Origin: an uncultured Chlamydiae bacterium
GTDB taxonomy: Bacteria > Chlamydiota > Chlamydiia > Chlamydiales > Rhabdochlamydiaceae
Length of the DNA stretch: 5,475 bases
Reading direction: 5' to 3'
NCBI GenBank assembly: GCA_903867585.1
Contig: CAIPRZ010000130.1
Coordinates: forward strand, 1 to 5,475
Each line of letters opens with the position of its first letter. The stretch's first letter is position 1. The position numbers were made by a program, and so were the translations under genes. The notes under the pieces are model-generated. The model was given only the letters and a program-made list of their open reading frames with translations. It ran no database searches and was not told the origin of the DNA. Positions 1-5,475 of this stretch are shown here, one piece after another.

Positions 1-1694
1 AAATTCCTTGTTTTAGGGTTTAAAGTAGTTTGCCATAGGGTATCAGGGTTCATTTCTCCAAGTCCTTTAAAACGGGTAATTTCAACCCCTTTTTTTAATT
101 CCTTAGCAGCGTGCTGCTTTTCTTCTTCAGAATAACAGTAAAAAGTTTTTTCCTTATTTCGAACTTTAAACAGGGGGGTTTCAAGAATATAAAGATGCCC
201 ATTCATCACAAGCGCTTCAAAATAGGTTAAAAAGAAAGTTACAAGAAGATTTCGAATATGCATACCATCCACATCAGCATCAGTGGCCAGTATCACTTTA
301 TTATAGCGAAGATTTGCTAAATCATCTTCGATATTCAAAGCTGACATTAGATTATACATCTCTTCATTTTTATAAAGCTGATCCATTTTCATGCCATGGA
401 CATTGAGCGGCTTACCACGCAAAGAAAAAACAGCTTGGGTTAAAGGATCGCGCGTCATAACAATAGAGGCAGAGGCCGATTCCCCTTCTGTAAGAAAAAT
501 AACCGATTCTTCGCCATATTTAGAGCCATCACCAAAGTGATATTTAGAATCTCTAAGTTTAGGAATTTTAAAAGAAATTTTTTTTTGTTTTTCTTTGGCA
601 TCTTTTTTAACAGCAGCTAGTTCCTTTCTTAGTTTCTCATTAAAAAGGATCCGATCTACAATTTTTTTTCCGATCTCTTCATTTTTATAAAGTAGATCGA
701 TGACCGCATCTTTAACTTCTTGAACAATCGGGGCTCTTATTTCATTATTGGAAAGTTTGTTTTTAGTTTGAGATTCAAAAACTGGGTCTTTAACTTTGAC
801 TAAAATAGTCCCAACAATCCCCTCACGAACATCGACACCTTGGAAATTTTTTTTAGTAAATTCATTAACCCCTTTTAAAATACCCTCTCTAAAAGCAGAT
901 AAATGGGTACCGCCGTCTTGGGTGTATTGACCATTAACAAATGAAAAGTAGGTCTCTCCATAACTTGAAGAATGTAAGAAAGCAAATTCAGTGTGTTTTC
1001 CCTTATAATGCAAAGGTTCATAAAGACGATCTTGATTTACCTCAGCGTTAAGAAGATCTAAAAGACCATTTTTTGAAAAGATCTCTTGGTTATTATAAAC
1101 AATCGTCAGGCCAGTATTTAAATAGGCGTAATGCCAAAGACGTTTTAAAATCAGCTCGTTTTCAAAACAAAATTTCTTAAAAATTTCAGTGTCTGGGATA
1201 AATTTGACTAATGTCCCATTTTTTTCATCTGTTTTTCCTTTTTTTGTGTCTTGAAGTATCCCTTTTTTAAAACTGGCTTCGACGTATTCACCCTCTCTCA
1301 CGCTTTTTACAAAAAAATAGGAGGATAAGGCGTTTACCGCTTTTGTCCCGACACCATTGAGACCTACAGAAAACTGAAAAACCTCATCATTATATTTAGC
1401 ACCGGTATTTATTTTAGAAACGCAATCAATCACTTTTCCAAGGGGAATTCCTCGACCAAAATCGCGGATTGAAACCATAGAAGTTTTTTCATCAAGATCG
1501 ACAATAACTTTTTTACCATGACCCATGATAAATTCATCAATCGCATTATCGATGACCTCTTTGATCATCACATAGATTCCATCATCGGGATGAGATCCAT
1601 CTCCAAGACGACCGATATACATACCCGAGCGTAGCCTTATGTGGGCGAGGGCATCTAGGGATTGAACTGTGCTTTCATCGTATTTTTTAGCCAT
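1..1694 (-). CDS. parE: DNA topoisomerase IV subunit B (ParE / chlamydial GyrB_2 type), 3'-truncated by window edge
   Basis: This is the ATPase/TOPRIM subunit of a type IIA topoisomerase, which pairs with a ParC/GyrA-like subunit to decatenate or relax DNA. The visible 564 codons cover a GHKL ATPase domain (about residues 1-225), with Mg/ATP residues E46 and N50 in KEVIDNAIDEF, D78 in DFGRGIP, and the ATP-lid GLNGVG at 111-116. The transducer domain follows, with the QTK-loop lysine K311. The TOPRIM domain has catalytic E403 in EGESA and the acidic triad D472/D474/D476 in DADVDG. The reading ends just after RFKGLGEMNP. The GLNGVGTKAVNALS form and short spacing favour ParE/GyrB_2 over canonical GyrB. 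The family is usually about 600 residues, so perhaps 40 are missing. The ATG at 1694 follows GAGG (1701-1704) by 6 bases, and the protein starts at the family's usual position. A parC partner may lie beyond base 1, as in Chlamydia. All motifs are intact. Confidence 0.93.
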   Translation of the reverse strand, partial: MAKKYDESTVQSLDALAHIRLRSGMYIGRLGDGSHPDDGIYVMIKEVIDNAIDEFIMGHGKKVIVDLDEKTSMVSIRDFGRGIPLGKVIDCVSKINTGAKYNDEVFQFSVGLNGVGTKAVNALSSYFFVKSVREGEYVEASFKKGILQDTKKGKTDEKNGTLVKFIPDTEIFKKFCFENELILKRLWHYAYLNTGLTIVYNNQEIFSKNGLLDLLNAEVNQDRLYEPLHYKGKHTEFAFLHSSSYGETYFSFVNGQYTQDGGTHLSAFREGILKGVNEFTKKNFQGVDVREGIVGTILVKVKDPVFESQTKNKLSNNEIRAPIVQEVKDAVIDLLYKNEEIGKKIVDRILFNEKLRKELAAVKKDAKEKQKKISFKIPKLRDSKYHFGDGSKYGEESVIFLTEGESASASIVMTRDPLTQAVFSLRGKPLNVHGMKMDQLYKNEEMYNLMSALNIEDDLANLRYNKVILATDADVDGMHIRNLLVTFFLTYFEALVMNGHLYILETPLFKVRNKEKTFYCYSEEEKQHAAKELKKGVEITRFKGLGEMNPDTLWQTTLNPKTRN

Positions 1695-1723
1695 AAATCC
1701 CCTCATATCACATCGGGATTTAT
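1693..1723. repeat. Perfect 9-bp inverted repeat spanning the parE start and ribosome-binding region
   Basis: ATAAATCCC at 1693-1701 is matched by its exact reverse complement GGGATTTAT at 1715-1723, with 13 bases between. The proximal arm includes the last two bases of the GAGG ribosome-binding site and the first two bases of the parE start codon. As RNA it would form a 9-bp hairpin hiding both. As DNA it would be an operator-like dyad overlapping the predicted -10 box. The repeat is directly visible; a regulatory role is inferred. Confidence 0.6.
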
Positions 1724-1747
1724 TTATCTTTAGATTGCTTATGCCAA
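1719..1747 (-). promoter_or_regulatory. Candidate sigma-70-type promoter for parE
   Basis: On the minus strand TTGGCA (1742-1747, five of six bases matching the -35 consensus) is separated by 17 bases from AATAAA (1719-1724, four of six matching the -10 consensus). Transcription would begin near 1712, leaving a leader of about 18 bases with the GAGG site. The spacing is ideal but the -10 is weak. Such matches are common in AT-rich DNA, so this is only a candidate. Confidence 0.4.
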
Positions 1748-1760
1748 CTCTTTAAAGAAT

Positions 1761-1795
1761 CAAAGAAAATGCCATAGAAAATAACCCCTATGGCA
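1761..1795 (-). terminator. Intrinsic terminator downstream of the exported-protein gene
   Basis: Reading the minus strand, TGCCATAG (1788-1795) and CTATGGCA (1770-1777) form a perfect 8-bp stem with a 10-base loop, followed at once by TTTTCTTT. It begins about 10 bases after the stop codon of the gene at 1806-2420 and precedes the parE promoter candidate, so it would separate the two transcripts. On the plus strand the hairpin is followed by A residues, so it is directional. Confidence 0.75.
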
Positions 1796-1805
1796 AAATT
1801 AAAAA

Positions 1806-2420
1806 TTATTTTCTTAGCGCTTCTTTATAGCCTTCATAATATCCCGCTTCAAAACCTTTCTCGTATTGCTTAGAAGCATCTAAATCTCGAGATAACTGCC
1901 CTTTGAGAAAGCCTTGGTTGTAAGCCTCTTTATGGGTTAAATTATACAATTCTCTTAAACACTCTTCTGGCCGCATCGAAATCGCAAAAAGCTTTTTGCC
2001 CGAGGCTTCATTCAATAATAGATGTGTCGCTTGATCAAGTTCTGTTTTATTAGAAGCATTCTCTTCCGCTCTATCAGTTCCTTGAGCTCTTGGGATAATT
2101 TTAATATCAGCTCCTAAATACCAATCATTTGGGCTAGATTGATAAGCATCAGGAACAACACGAACATCGTTCCACCATTCGCTTAATGATCTCCAACGAG
2201 GAAAGCAGTTAATCACTTTCCATAAAGATCCATCAGAAAAGGTGTAATAACCGGTTGCTGAATTTACAATAACTTTTGATGTTAACTTAGCTTTTGTAAA
2301 TTCACACTCTTGATGGCTTGCTGAACCATTTTTATTCTCAATATCTAAGCTTTCAAAATCATCTGAATACCCGTTAATAACACTTGCAAGGGCAACACTT
2401 AATATCATCCATTTTTTCAT
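1806..2420 (-). CDS. Small exported protein of unknown function with a DGSxW motif and a C-terminal GX3 repeat
   Basis: I do not recognise a named family. The 204-residue product starts with a clear signal peptide: two lysines, a hydrophobic core at about residues 4-15, and a likely cleavage after S19 (NGYS/DD). There is no lipobox cysteine, so it should be periplasmic or secreted. Residues 55-110 look like a small beta-rich module with FSDGSLW at 61-67, SEWW at 80-83 and WYLGADIKII at 100-109. This DGS-x-W pattern recalls short orphan domains in other bacteria, which is my impression and not a database match. The C-terminus (165-204) is helical with glycines every fourth residue: G170/G174, then G189, G193, G197 and A201. 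Three cysteines (39, 72, 154) remain in the mature protein. The ATG at 2420 has a strong GGAGGT (2424-2429), though only 3 bases away. The gene appears monocistronic, with its own promoter candidate and terminator. Confidence 0.85.
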   Translation of the reverse strand: MKKWMILSVALASVINGYSDDFESLDIENKNGSASHQECEFTKAKLTSKVIVNSATGYYTFSDGSLWKVINCFPRWRSLSEWWNDVRVVPDAYQSSPNDWYLGADIKIIPRAQGTDRAEENASNKTELDQATHLLLNEASGKKLFAISMRPEECLRELYNLTHKEAYNQGFLKGQLSRDLDASKQYEKGFEAGYYEGYKEALRK

Positions 2421-2470
2421 AGAACCTCCAAAAGGCTTTCAGAGTTTAAAATTTTTAGATCCAATTTTCT

Positions 2471-2498
2471 ATAATATTTTTAAGATAAAGATTGAAAA
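2471..2498 (-). promoter_or_regulatory. Candidate promoter for the exported-protein gene
   Basis: On the minus strand TTTTCA (2493-2498, four of six matching -35) lies 16 bases from TATTAT (2471-2476, five of six matching -10). Transcription would start near 2464, giving a leader of about 44 bases that carries the GGAGGT site. Its -35 overlaps the -35 of the divergent plus-strand promoter candidate. Confidence 0.45.
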
Positions 2499-2520
2499 AT
2501 CTGCATTTTGAACCTATATT
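2492..2520 (+). promoter_or_regulatory. Candidate sigma-70-type promoter for the NAPE-PLD-like gene
   Basis: TTGAAA (2492-2497, five of six matching -35) is followed by exactly 17 bases and TATATT (2515-2520, five of six matching -10). Transcription would begin near 2527, about 20 bases before the ATG, and the leader would contain the AAGGTGA ribosome-binding site. It is the best promoter match I found in the window. Confidence 0.55.
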
Positions 2521-2545
2521 TCCATTTTTATAAGGTGATATTGTC

Positions 2546-3535
2546 ATGTTATTTTTTAGTAATCGCTATTATAAAGGCCCAGTTTCTGACCATTTCAATG
2601 GAAAAACATTCTTTAATAAAGGTCATATAAAAATTCCTTCTTTGCTGGATGTTTTAAAATGGAAATTCAAATCTAAAGCCGTCCGTTGGCCTGATAAATT
2701 AATTCCAGACATTAAACCTCACACCCATCTTAATCCTAAAGAAGAGGGTTGCCGCATAACATTCATTGGTCACTCAAGCTTTTTAATACAAATAAACGGG
2801 CTTAATATTCTTACTGATCCCATTTATTCTGAATATCCAAGTCCCATAAAAACAAAAGCCCTCTTACGACGACTTCCTCCAGGAATACCTTTTGATCATT
2901 TACCAAAAATTGATCTGATTCTTGTTTCTCATTCACATTATGACCATTGCGACCTTCCTACTTTGAAAAAACTGTATAAAAGAGATCATTGTTCGATCAT
3001 AGTCCCGTTAGGACTTGATTTACTGCTAAAAAGAGTCGGCTCTTTTCATGATATTACCGCTTTAGACTGGGGCCAATCGATGACTGTCAAAGATAAGATC
3101 TGCATCTATTTAACCCCGGCTCAACACTGGTCCAGGAGACATTTTTTCGATCAAAATTACACCCTCTGGGGTGGATTTATTATAAGAGGCACATCCAAGC
3201 AGCTGTTTTTTGCAGGCGATTCTGGCTACAATCCAACTCTTTTCAAAGAAATAGCTGACACTTATGGAGAGATTGACTGTGCCATGATTCCCATTGGGGC
3301 TTATAAACCTCGCTGGTTTATGCATGTAGCTCATATGGGACCTGATGAAGCTGTATTGACCCATTTAGATCTTAAATCAAAGCTAAGCTTAGCGATGCAC
3401 CATAGAACCTTCCCCCTTACAGATGAGGGCCCCTATGAACCGACTGAAGAGTTAAAAATGGCTTTGAAAGATCAGGACATTGCCTTCAATAGGTTTCTGG
3501 CTCCGTTTGAGGGAGAATCGACAAAAGTAGATTAA
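2546..3535 (+). CDS. Metallo-beta-lactamase-fold hydrolase, NAPE-phospholipase D family
   Basis: This is a 329-residue zinc hydrolase of the family typified by mammalian NAPE-PLD, which cleaves N-acyl-phosphatidylethanolamine to N-acylethanolamine and phosphatidic acid. The N-terminus has the family's conserved HFNGKTFFN (16-24) and a W-rich stretch. The fold begins at ITFIGHSSFLI (71-81) and LTDP (89-92). Metal ligands fit the family: H129, H131, D133 and H134 in HSHYDH, H194 in PAQHWS, D225 in GDSGY and H285 in AMHHRTF. IPIGAYKPRWFM (248-259) closely matches the NAPE-PLD signature IPIGAYEPRWFM. There is no signal peptide or membrane segment, so it is probably cytoplasmic or peripheral to the membrane. 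Bacterial relatives are often labelled UlaG-like or RomA-like, and their substrates are mostly untested. AAGGTGA at 2532-2538 sits 7 bases before the ATG. The fold and metal site are secure; the substrate is inferred from similarity. Confidence 0.92.
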   Translation: MLFFSNRYYKGPVSDHFNGKTFFNKGHIKIPSLLDVLKWKFKSKAVRWPDKLIPDIKPHTHLNPKEEGCRITFIGHSSFLIQINGLNILTDPIYSEYPSPIKTKALLRRLPPGIPFDHLPKIDLILVSHSHYDHCDLPTLKKLYKRDHCSIIVPLGLDLLLKRVGSFHDITALDWGQSMTVKDKICIYLTPAQHWSRRHFFDQNYTLWGGFIIRGTSKQLFFAGDSGYNPTLFKEIADTYGEIDCAMIPIGAYKPRWFMHVAHMGPDEAVLTHLDLKSKLSLAMHHRTFPLTDEGPYEPTEELKMALKDQDIAFNRFLAPFEGESTKVD

Positions 3536-3559
3536 ATCTAAGCTCTTTTATTCTATAAT
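3532..3559 (+). promoter_or_regulatory. Weak candidate promoter ahead of the dihydrouridine synthase gene
   Basis: A perfect TATAAT (3554-3559) lies in the 55-base gap between two plus-strand genes, with only a poor -35 match, TTAAAT (3532-3537), 16 bases upstream. It would start transcription near 3566, about 25 bases before the TTG. No terminator is evident in this gap, so readthrough from the hydrolase gene is an equally good explanation for expression. Confidence 0.3.
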
Positions 3560-3590
3560 AGATAAAGAAAACTCTTTTAGACCCTTTATT

Positions 3591-4610
3591 TTGTATAATA
3601 ATAAATTTAATCATTCATCCAAAACCGATTGGCTAAAACCCCATGCCTCAGGATGTCCCTATCTTATATTAGCTCCAATGGAAGGGGTTGGGGACCGTCC
3701 CTTTAGAAAAACTATGGCCTCGATCGGAGGATTTGACGAAGCGGTAACAGAATTTATTCGCGTACCAGTGAATGCTCATGTCGAAAGTTTGGCTAAAGTC
3801 TATGAATCGTCTGAATTAGATTCTATTCCACTAGCAGCGCAAGTTATGGGATCCGATCCTGAACTTGTTGGTAAAATGGGGCAAGAGCTTGAAAAACGGG
3901 GAGCTCCTAGAATCGATCTCAACTGCGGATGCCCTTCAAATACCGTTACTGGTAAAGGGGCCGGATCTTCTTTACTCAAAGACCCCGATTCGCTTTATAA
4001 AGTAGCTAAATCTCTTGTCGATGCTGTCAATGTTCCAGTTACAGTAAAGATGCGCTCTGGCTATGACGACACCTCCTTATTTATTGAAAATCTTGAAGCG
4101 GCACAATCTTCCGGAATAAAATTTATTACGCTGCATCCTAGAACAAAAAAAGATGGTTATTCAGAAAAGGCCAACTGGGATTTGATCAAGTCAGCCAAAG
4201 AAAAACTAAAAATTCCCCTCATCGGCAATGGAGACATCTTAAGTGTAAACGATGCCTTATCGATGCTAGAAAAAACCGGCTGTGATGCGCTCATGATCGG
4301 CCGTGGATCTGTTAGAGACCCCTTTATTTTCAAAAAAATTAAAAACCATTTTATAAAAACACCCTTTGAACCATCCCCTCTAGATTATTGTCAGTATTTA
4401 GAAAATTTCTTAAATAATCTAAATCCACAAACACCAACAAGAAACCGGATTAATAAACTCAAACAAATCTTAGGCTTTGTTTTTACATTAAATCCCAAGC
4501 TGGCTTCTTTACGCCCTACTATGCTCAAAATTACAACAAACGACCCTTTAATTTTCTTAAAAACCTCCCAAGAACTTTTACTTAAAGGTCTTTTAGAGTC
4601 TGATTTATAG
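3591..4610 (+). CDS. dus: tRNA-dihydrouridine synthase, DusC-like
   Basis: This FMN enzyme reduces uridine to 5,6-dihydrouridine in the tRNA D-loop, using NADPH. The TIM barrel begins at YLILAPMEGVGDRPFR (24-39). The active site is NCGCPSNTVTGKGAGSSLL (111-129) with catalytic C114. FMN-contacting positions are K153 in VKMR, H182 in LHPRT, N213-D215 in GNGD and 236-239 (IGRG). VTEFIRV (52-58), GCDALMIGRG and the C-terminal RINKLKQ resemble Escherichia coli DusC, which modifies U16, more than DusA or DusB. The site specificity is inferred. At 339 residues it is slightly longer than DusC because of about 20 extra N-terminal residues. The start is uncertain: TTG at 3591 is the only standard start upstream of M30, and M30 lies inside the first barrel strand, so it would be too late. 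No Shine-Dalgarno precedes the TTG. The reading frame is open back to 3531. The gene may be cotranscribed with the hydrolase, 55 bases upstream. Confidence 0.93.
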   Translation: MYNNKFNHSSKTDWLKPHASGCPYLILAPMEGVGDRPFRKTMASIGGFDEAVTEFIRVPVNAHVESLAKVYESSELDSIPLAAQVMGSDPELVGKMGQELEKRGAPRIDLNCGCPSNTVTGKGAGSSLLKDPDSLYKVAKSLVDAVNVPVTVKMRSGYDDTSLFIENLEAAQSSGIKFITLHPRTKKDGYSEKANWDLIKSAKEKLKIPLIGNGDILSVNDALSMLEKTGCDALMIGRGSVRDPFIFKKIKNHFIKTPFEPSPLDYCQYLENFLNNLNPQTPTRNRINKLKQILGFVFTLNPKLASLRPTMLKITTNDPLIFLKTSQELLLKGLLESDL

Positions 4611-4628
4611 CTTTCTTTTTCAAAGCTA
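4608..4628. other. Stem-loop overlapping the dus stop codon
   Basis: TAGCTTT (4608-4614) and AAAGCTA (4622-4628) form a perfect 7-bp stem around the loop CTTTTTC, and the TAG stop codon is the first three bases of the stem. It is followed by A residues, not T, so it is not a classical intrinsic terminator for the plus strand. It could protect the 3' end of the mRNA or be chance. Confidence 0.4.
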
Positions 4629-4636
4629 AAAACCAC

Positions 4637-4672
4637 TCAAGTTTGATTTGCTCAAAATTTGGTTTTTTATTT
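4637..4672 (+). terminator. Weak candidate intrinsic terminator after dus
   Basis: TCAAGTTT (4637-4644) can pair with AAATTTGG (4655-4662), with two G-T wobbles and a 10-base loop, followed by six T residues and ATTT. The stem is AT-rich and marginal, but the T tract and its position after the dus stop codon fit a terminator. An alternative outer stem, AAAAACCA (4628-4635) with TGGTTTTT (4660-4667), competes with it. A poor promoter match (TTGATT 4643-4648, TTTATT 4666-4671) overlaps it and might serve the next gene. Confidence 0.4.
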
Positions 4673-4706
4673 AACATCTTGCTTTTTTACGACTTAACGG
4701 GGCTTT

Positions 4707-5435
4707 ATGCTAAATCTTCAAAAAATATTTAATGAATACTCAAAAGCGGATGCGATTGAAAAATTAAGCGTAATTCCATGCGTTGGAAGCGTCACCAACC
4801 TTAGTTTTATTTTTTTAAAAGCTGTTTCTGATTTAAGAATTAACAACTTTGCAAATAAAGAATCTTCAATTTTAAAAAACCACACTTATTTTGAGCTTTT
4901 AATAACAGCCGTTCCTATTTTGGGAATTATCTACAGAGTGAATCAATTTGTTTATAGAAGTTTTAAAGCTGATTTAGAAATTAAAAGACAACAGCAAGAA
5001 GAATTAAGACAAGAACAAGCTGCTATTGAATTAGCAAGAGCTGAGACGATTTCTCGTGAAGAACAAGCTTTAAGAGAAGCTGCTTTAAGACTAGCCCTTC
5101 CTGAGGCCCCTGCGGCTTTAGGCTCCCCACAAACAGCTGCTGAATCAGCTCGAGCAGAAGCCGCTTCTCAAAATGAACAAAATGCAAAAGAAGCTGTAAT
5201 TTTAGAACCAAGAGCTTGCTATTTTCCTACCCGATCTATTGCAGGACCTGTCCTAGTTTCTGCTGTGACCGTAACGGTTATTGCATGCGCAATTTTTGCC
5301 AATTTTATGGTAGCTTCTCAGCCCGAAAGCCCTATTCAGTCCCCTAATTACACTTCAAATCCTTTTATGTGCCCGATTGGCGTAAGGGATATATTTGAGA
5401 AATGCGCCTTATTAAATAATTCATTTCTAAATTAA
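4707..5435 (+). CDS. Predicted membrane/coiled-coil protein, possible chlamydial inclusion-membrane-type protein
   Basis: I do not recognise a named family. The 242-residue product has two N-terminal hydrophobic stretches, at about 22-39 (around IPCVG) and 61-79 (around VPILG), joined by a polar loop of about 21 residues. A long Glu/Gln/Ala/Arg-rich, probably coiled-coil helix follows (85-130), then a Pro/Ala-rich break (131-143), a second helical repeat unit (144-165) and a strong membrane segment (179-203). The tail holds cysteines 222 and 233. There is no cleavable signal peptide. Paired hydrophobic lobes with a coiled coil are typical of chlamydial Inc proteins, which type III secretion inserts into the inclusion membrane. 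That role here is only inference from architecture. The ATG at 4707 is the only sensible start, with a weak GGGG (4699-4702) 4 bases ahead. The gene probably stands alone after the weak terminator following dus. A bacterial inner-membrane protein is an equally open alternative. Confidence 0.8.
   Translation: MLNLQKIFNEYSKADAIEKLSVIPCVGSVTNLSFIFLKAVSDLRINNFANKESSILKNHTYFELLITAVPILGIIYRVNQFVYRSFKADLEIKRQQQEELRQEQAAIELARAETISREEQALREAALRLALPEAPAALGSPQTAAESARAEAASQNEQNAKEAVILEPRACYFPTRSIAGPVLVSAVTVTVIACAIFANFMVASQPESPIQSPNYTSNPFMCPIGVRDIFEKCALLNNSFLN
5022..5201 (+). repeat. Degenerate 114-base internal duplication in the membrane/coiled-coil gene
   Basis: Bases 5022-5087 (residues 106-127) and 5136-5201 (residues 144-165) encode related segments offset by 38 residues. 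They share the pattern E-x-ARAE-xx-S-xx-EQ-xxx-EA. By hand count 11 of 22 residues match, and about 38 of 60 compared bases match. The shared bases include third positions, which suggests an old tandem duplication, although biased Ala/Glu composition raises chance similarity. Confidence 0.55.
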
Positions 5436-5475
5436 ATACTTTAACATATTTATATTACAAAATTATGTATAGATC

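Noticed and set aside
541..610. T-rich run in the topoisomerase gene considered as a frameshift or slippery site
   Set aside because: The reading frame is continuous through it. The T runs encode a lysine-rich linker between the transducer and TOPRIM domains, and motif positions on both sides stay in one frame.
3110..3364. Minus-strand open frame of 84 codons inside the NAPE-PLD-like gene
   Set aside because: It is antisense to a well-conserved, motif-rich gene and has no ribosome-binding site or recognisable protein features.
3539..3570. Possible terminator between the hydrolase and dus genes
   Set aside because: The only pairing (around TCTATAATAGA) is AT-only with bulges and no usable loop or T tract.
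3594..3599. TATAAT immediately inside the dus start, considered as a promoter for a leaderless or internal transcript
   Set aside because: No -35 match exists at 16-18 bases upstream, and it lacks the correctly spaced TGn of an extended -10.
4391..4636. Minus-strand open frame of 81 codons at the end of dus
   Set aside because: It is antisense to the dus C-terminal coding sequence, with lysine/serine-rich composition expected from AT-rich reverse-frame translation.
5023..5211. Minus-strand open frame of 62 codons with a Leu/Gln-rich product
   Set aside because: Its composition is the mirror of the Ala/Glu/Gln-rich coding repeat on the plus strand, so it is a shadow of that repeat.
5436..5475. 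Final 40 bases checked for a terminator, tRNA or the start of another gene
   Set aside because: AT-rich with no stable hairpin plus T tract, no tRNA-like pairing and too short to show a gene.

Overview
This window is AT-rich bacterial DNA with compact genes. It probably comes from the Chlamydiae, most likely an environmental (Parachlamydia-like) lineage. Three things point there. The type II topoisomerase B subunit is the short form resembling what chlamydial genomes call GyrB_2 (also resembling Bacteroidetes ParE). The last gene encodes a small protein with paired hydrophobic segments and an Ala/Glu/Gln-rich helix, as is common among putative chlamydial inclusion-membrane or effector proteins. 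A secreted orphan protein is also present. The assignment is an inference; no rRNA or other taxonomic marker is present.

Layout. Bases 1-1694 (minus strand) hold most of a ParE-type topoisomerase gene that runs off the left edge. Its start lies inside a perfect 9-bp inverted repeat. Bases 1695-1805 carry a candidate promoter for that gene and an intrinsic terminator for the next minus-strand gene. Bases 1806-2420 (minus) encode a small exported protein of unknown function. Bases 2421-2545 are a divergent intergenic region in which two predicted promoters overlap at their -35 elements.

Rightward from there, bases 2546-3535 (plus) encode a zinc-dependent metallo-beta-lactamase-fold hydrolase of the NAPE-phospholipase-D family. 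Bases 3591-4610 (plus) encode a DusC-like tRNA-dihydrouridine synthase with an apparent TTG start. Bases 4611-4706 hold a stop-codon hairpin and a weak terminator. Bases 4707-5435 (plus) encode a predicted membrane/coiled-coil protein with a degenerate internal repeat. The last 40 bases are AT-rich and hold nothing I can identify.

How the genes relate. There is no obvious single pathway. The topoisomerase and the dihydrouridine synthase are housekeeping genes for chromosome decatenation and tRNA modification. The hydrolase may act on N-acyl-phosphatidylethanolamine-like phospholipids. The exported protein and the membrane protein are lineage-type orphans that, if the organism is an intracellular chlamydia, could act at the cell envelope or host interface. 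I did not find a multi-gene novel system. The points most worth checking are the regulatory repeat on parE, the shared divergent promoter region, the NAPE-PLD-like enzyme and the two orphan proteins.
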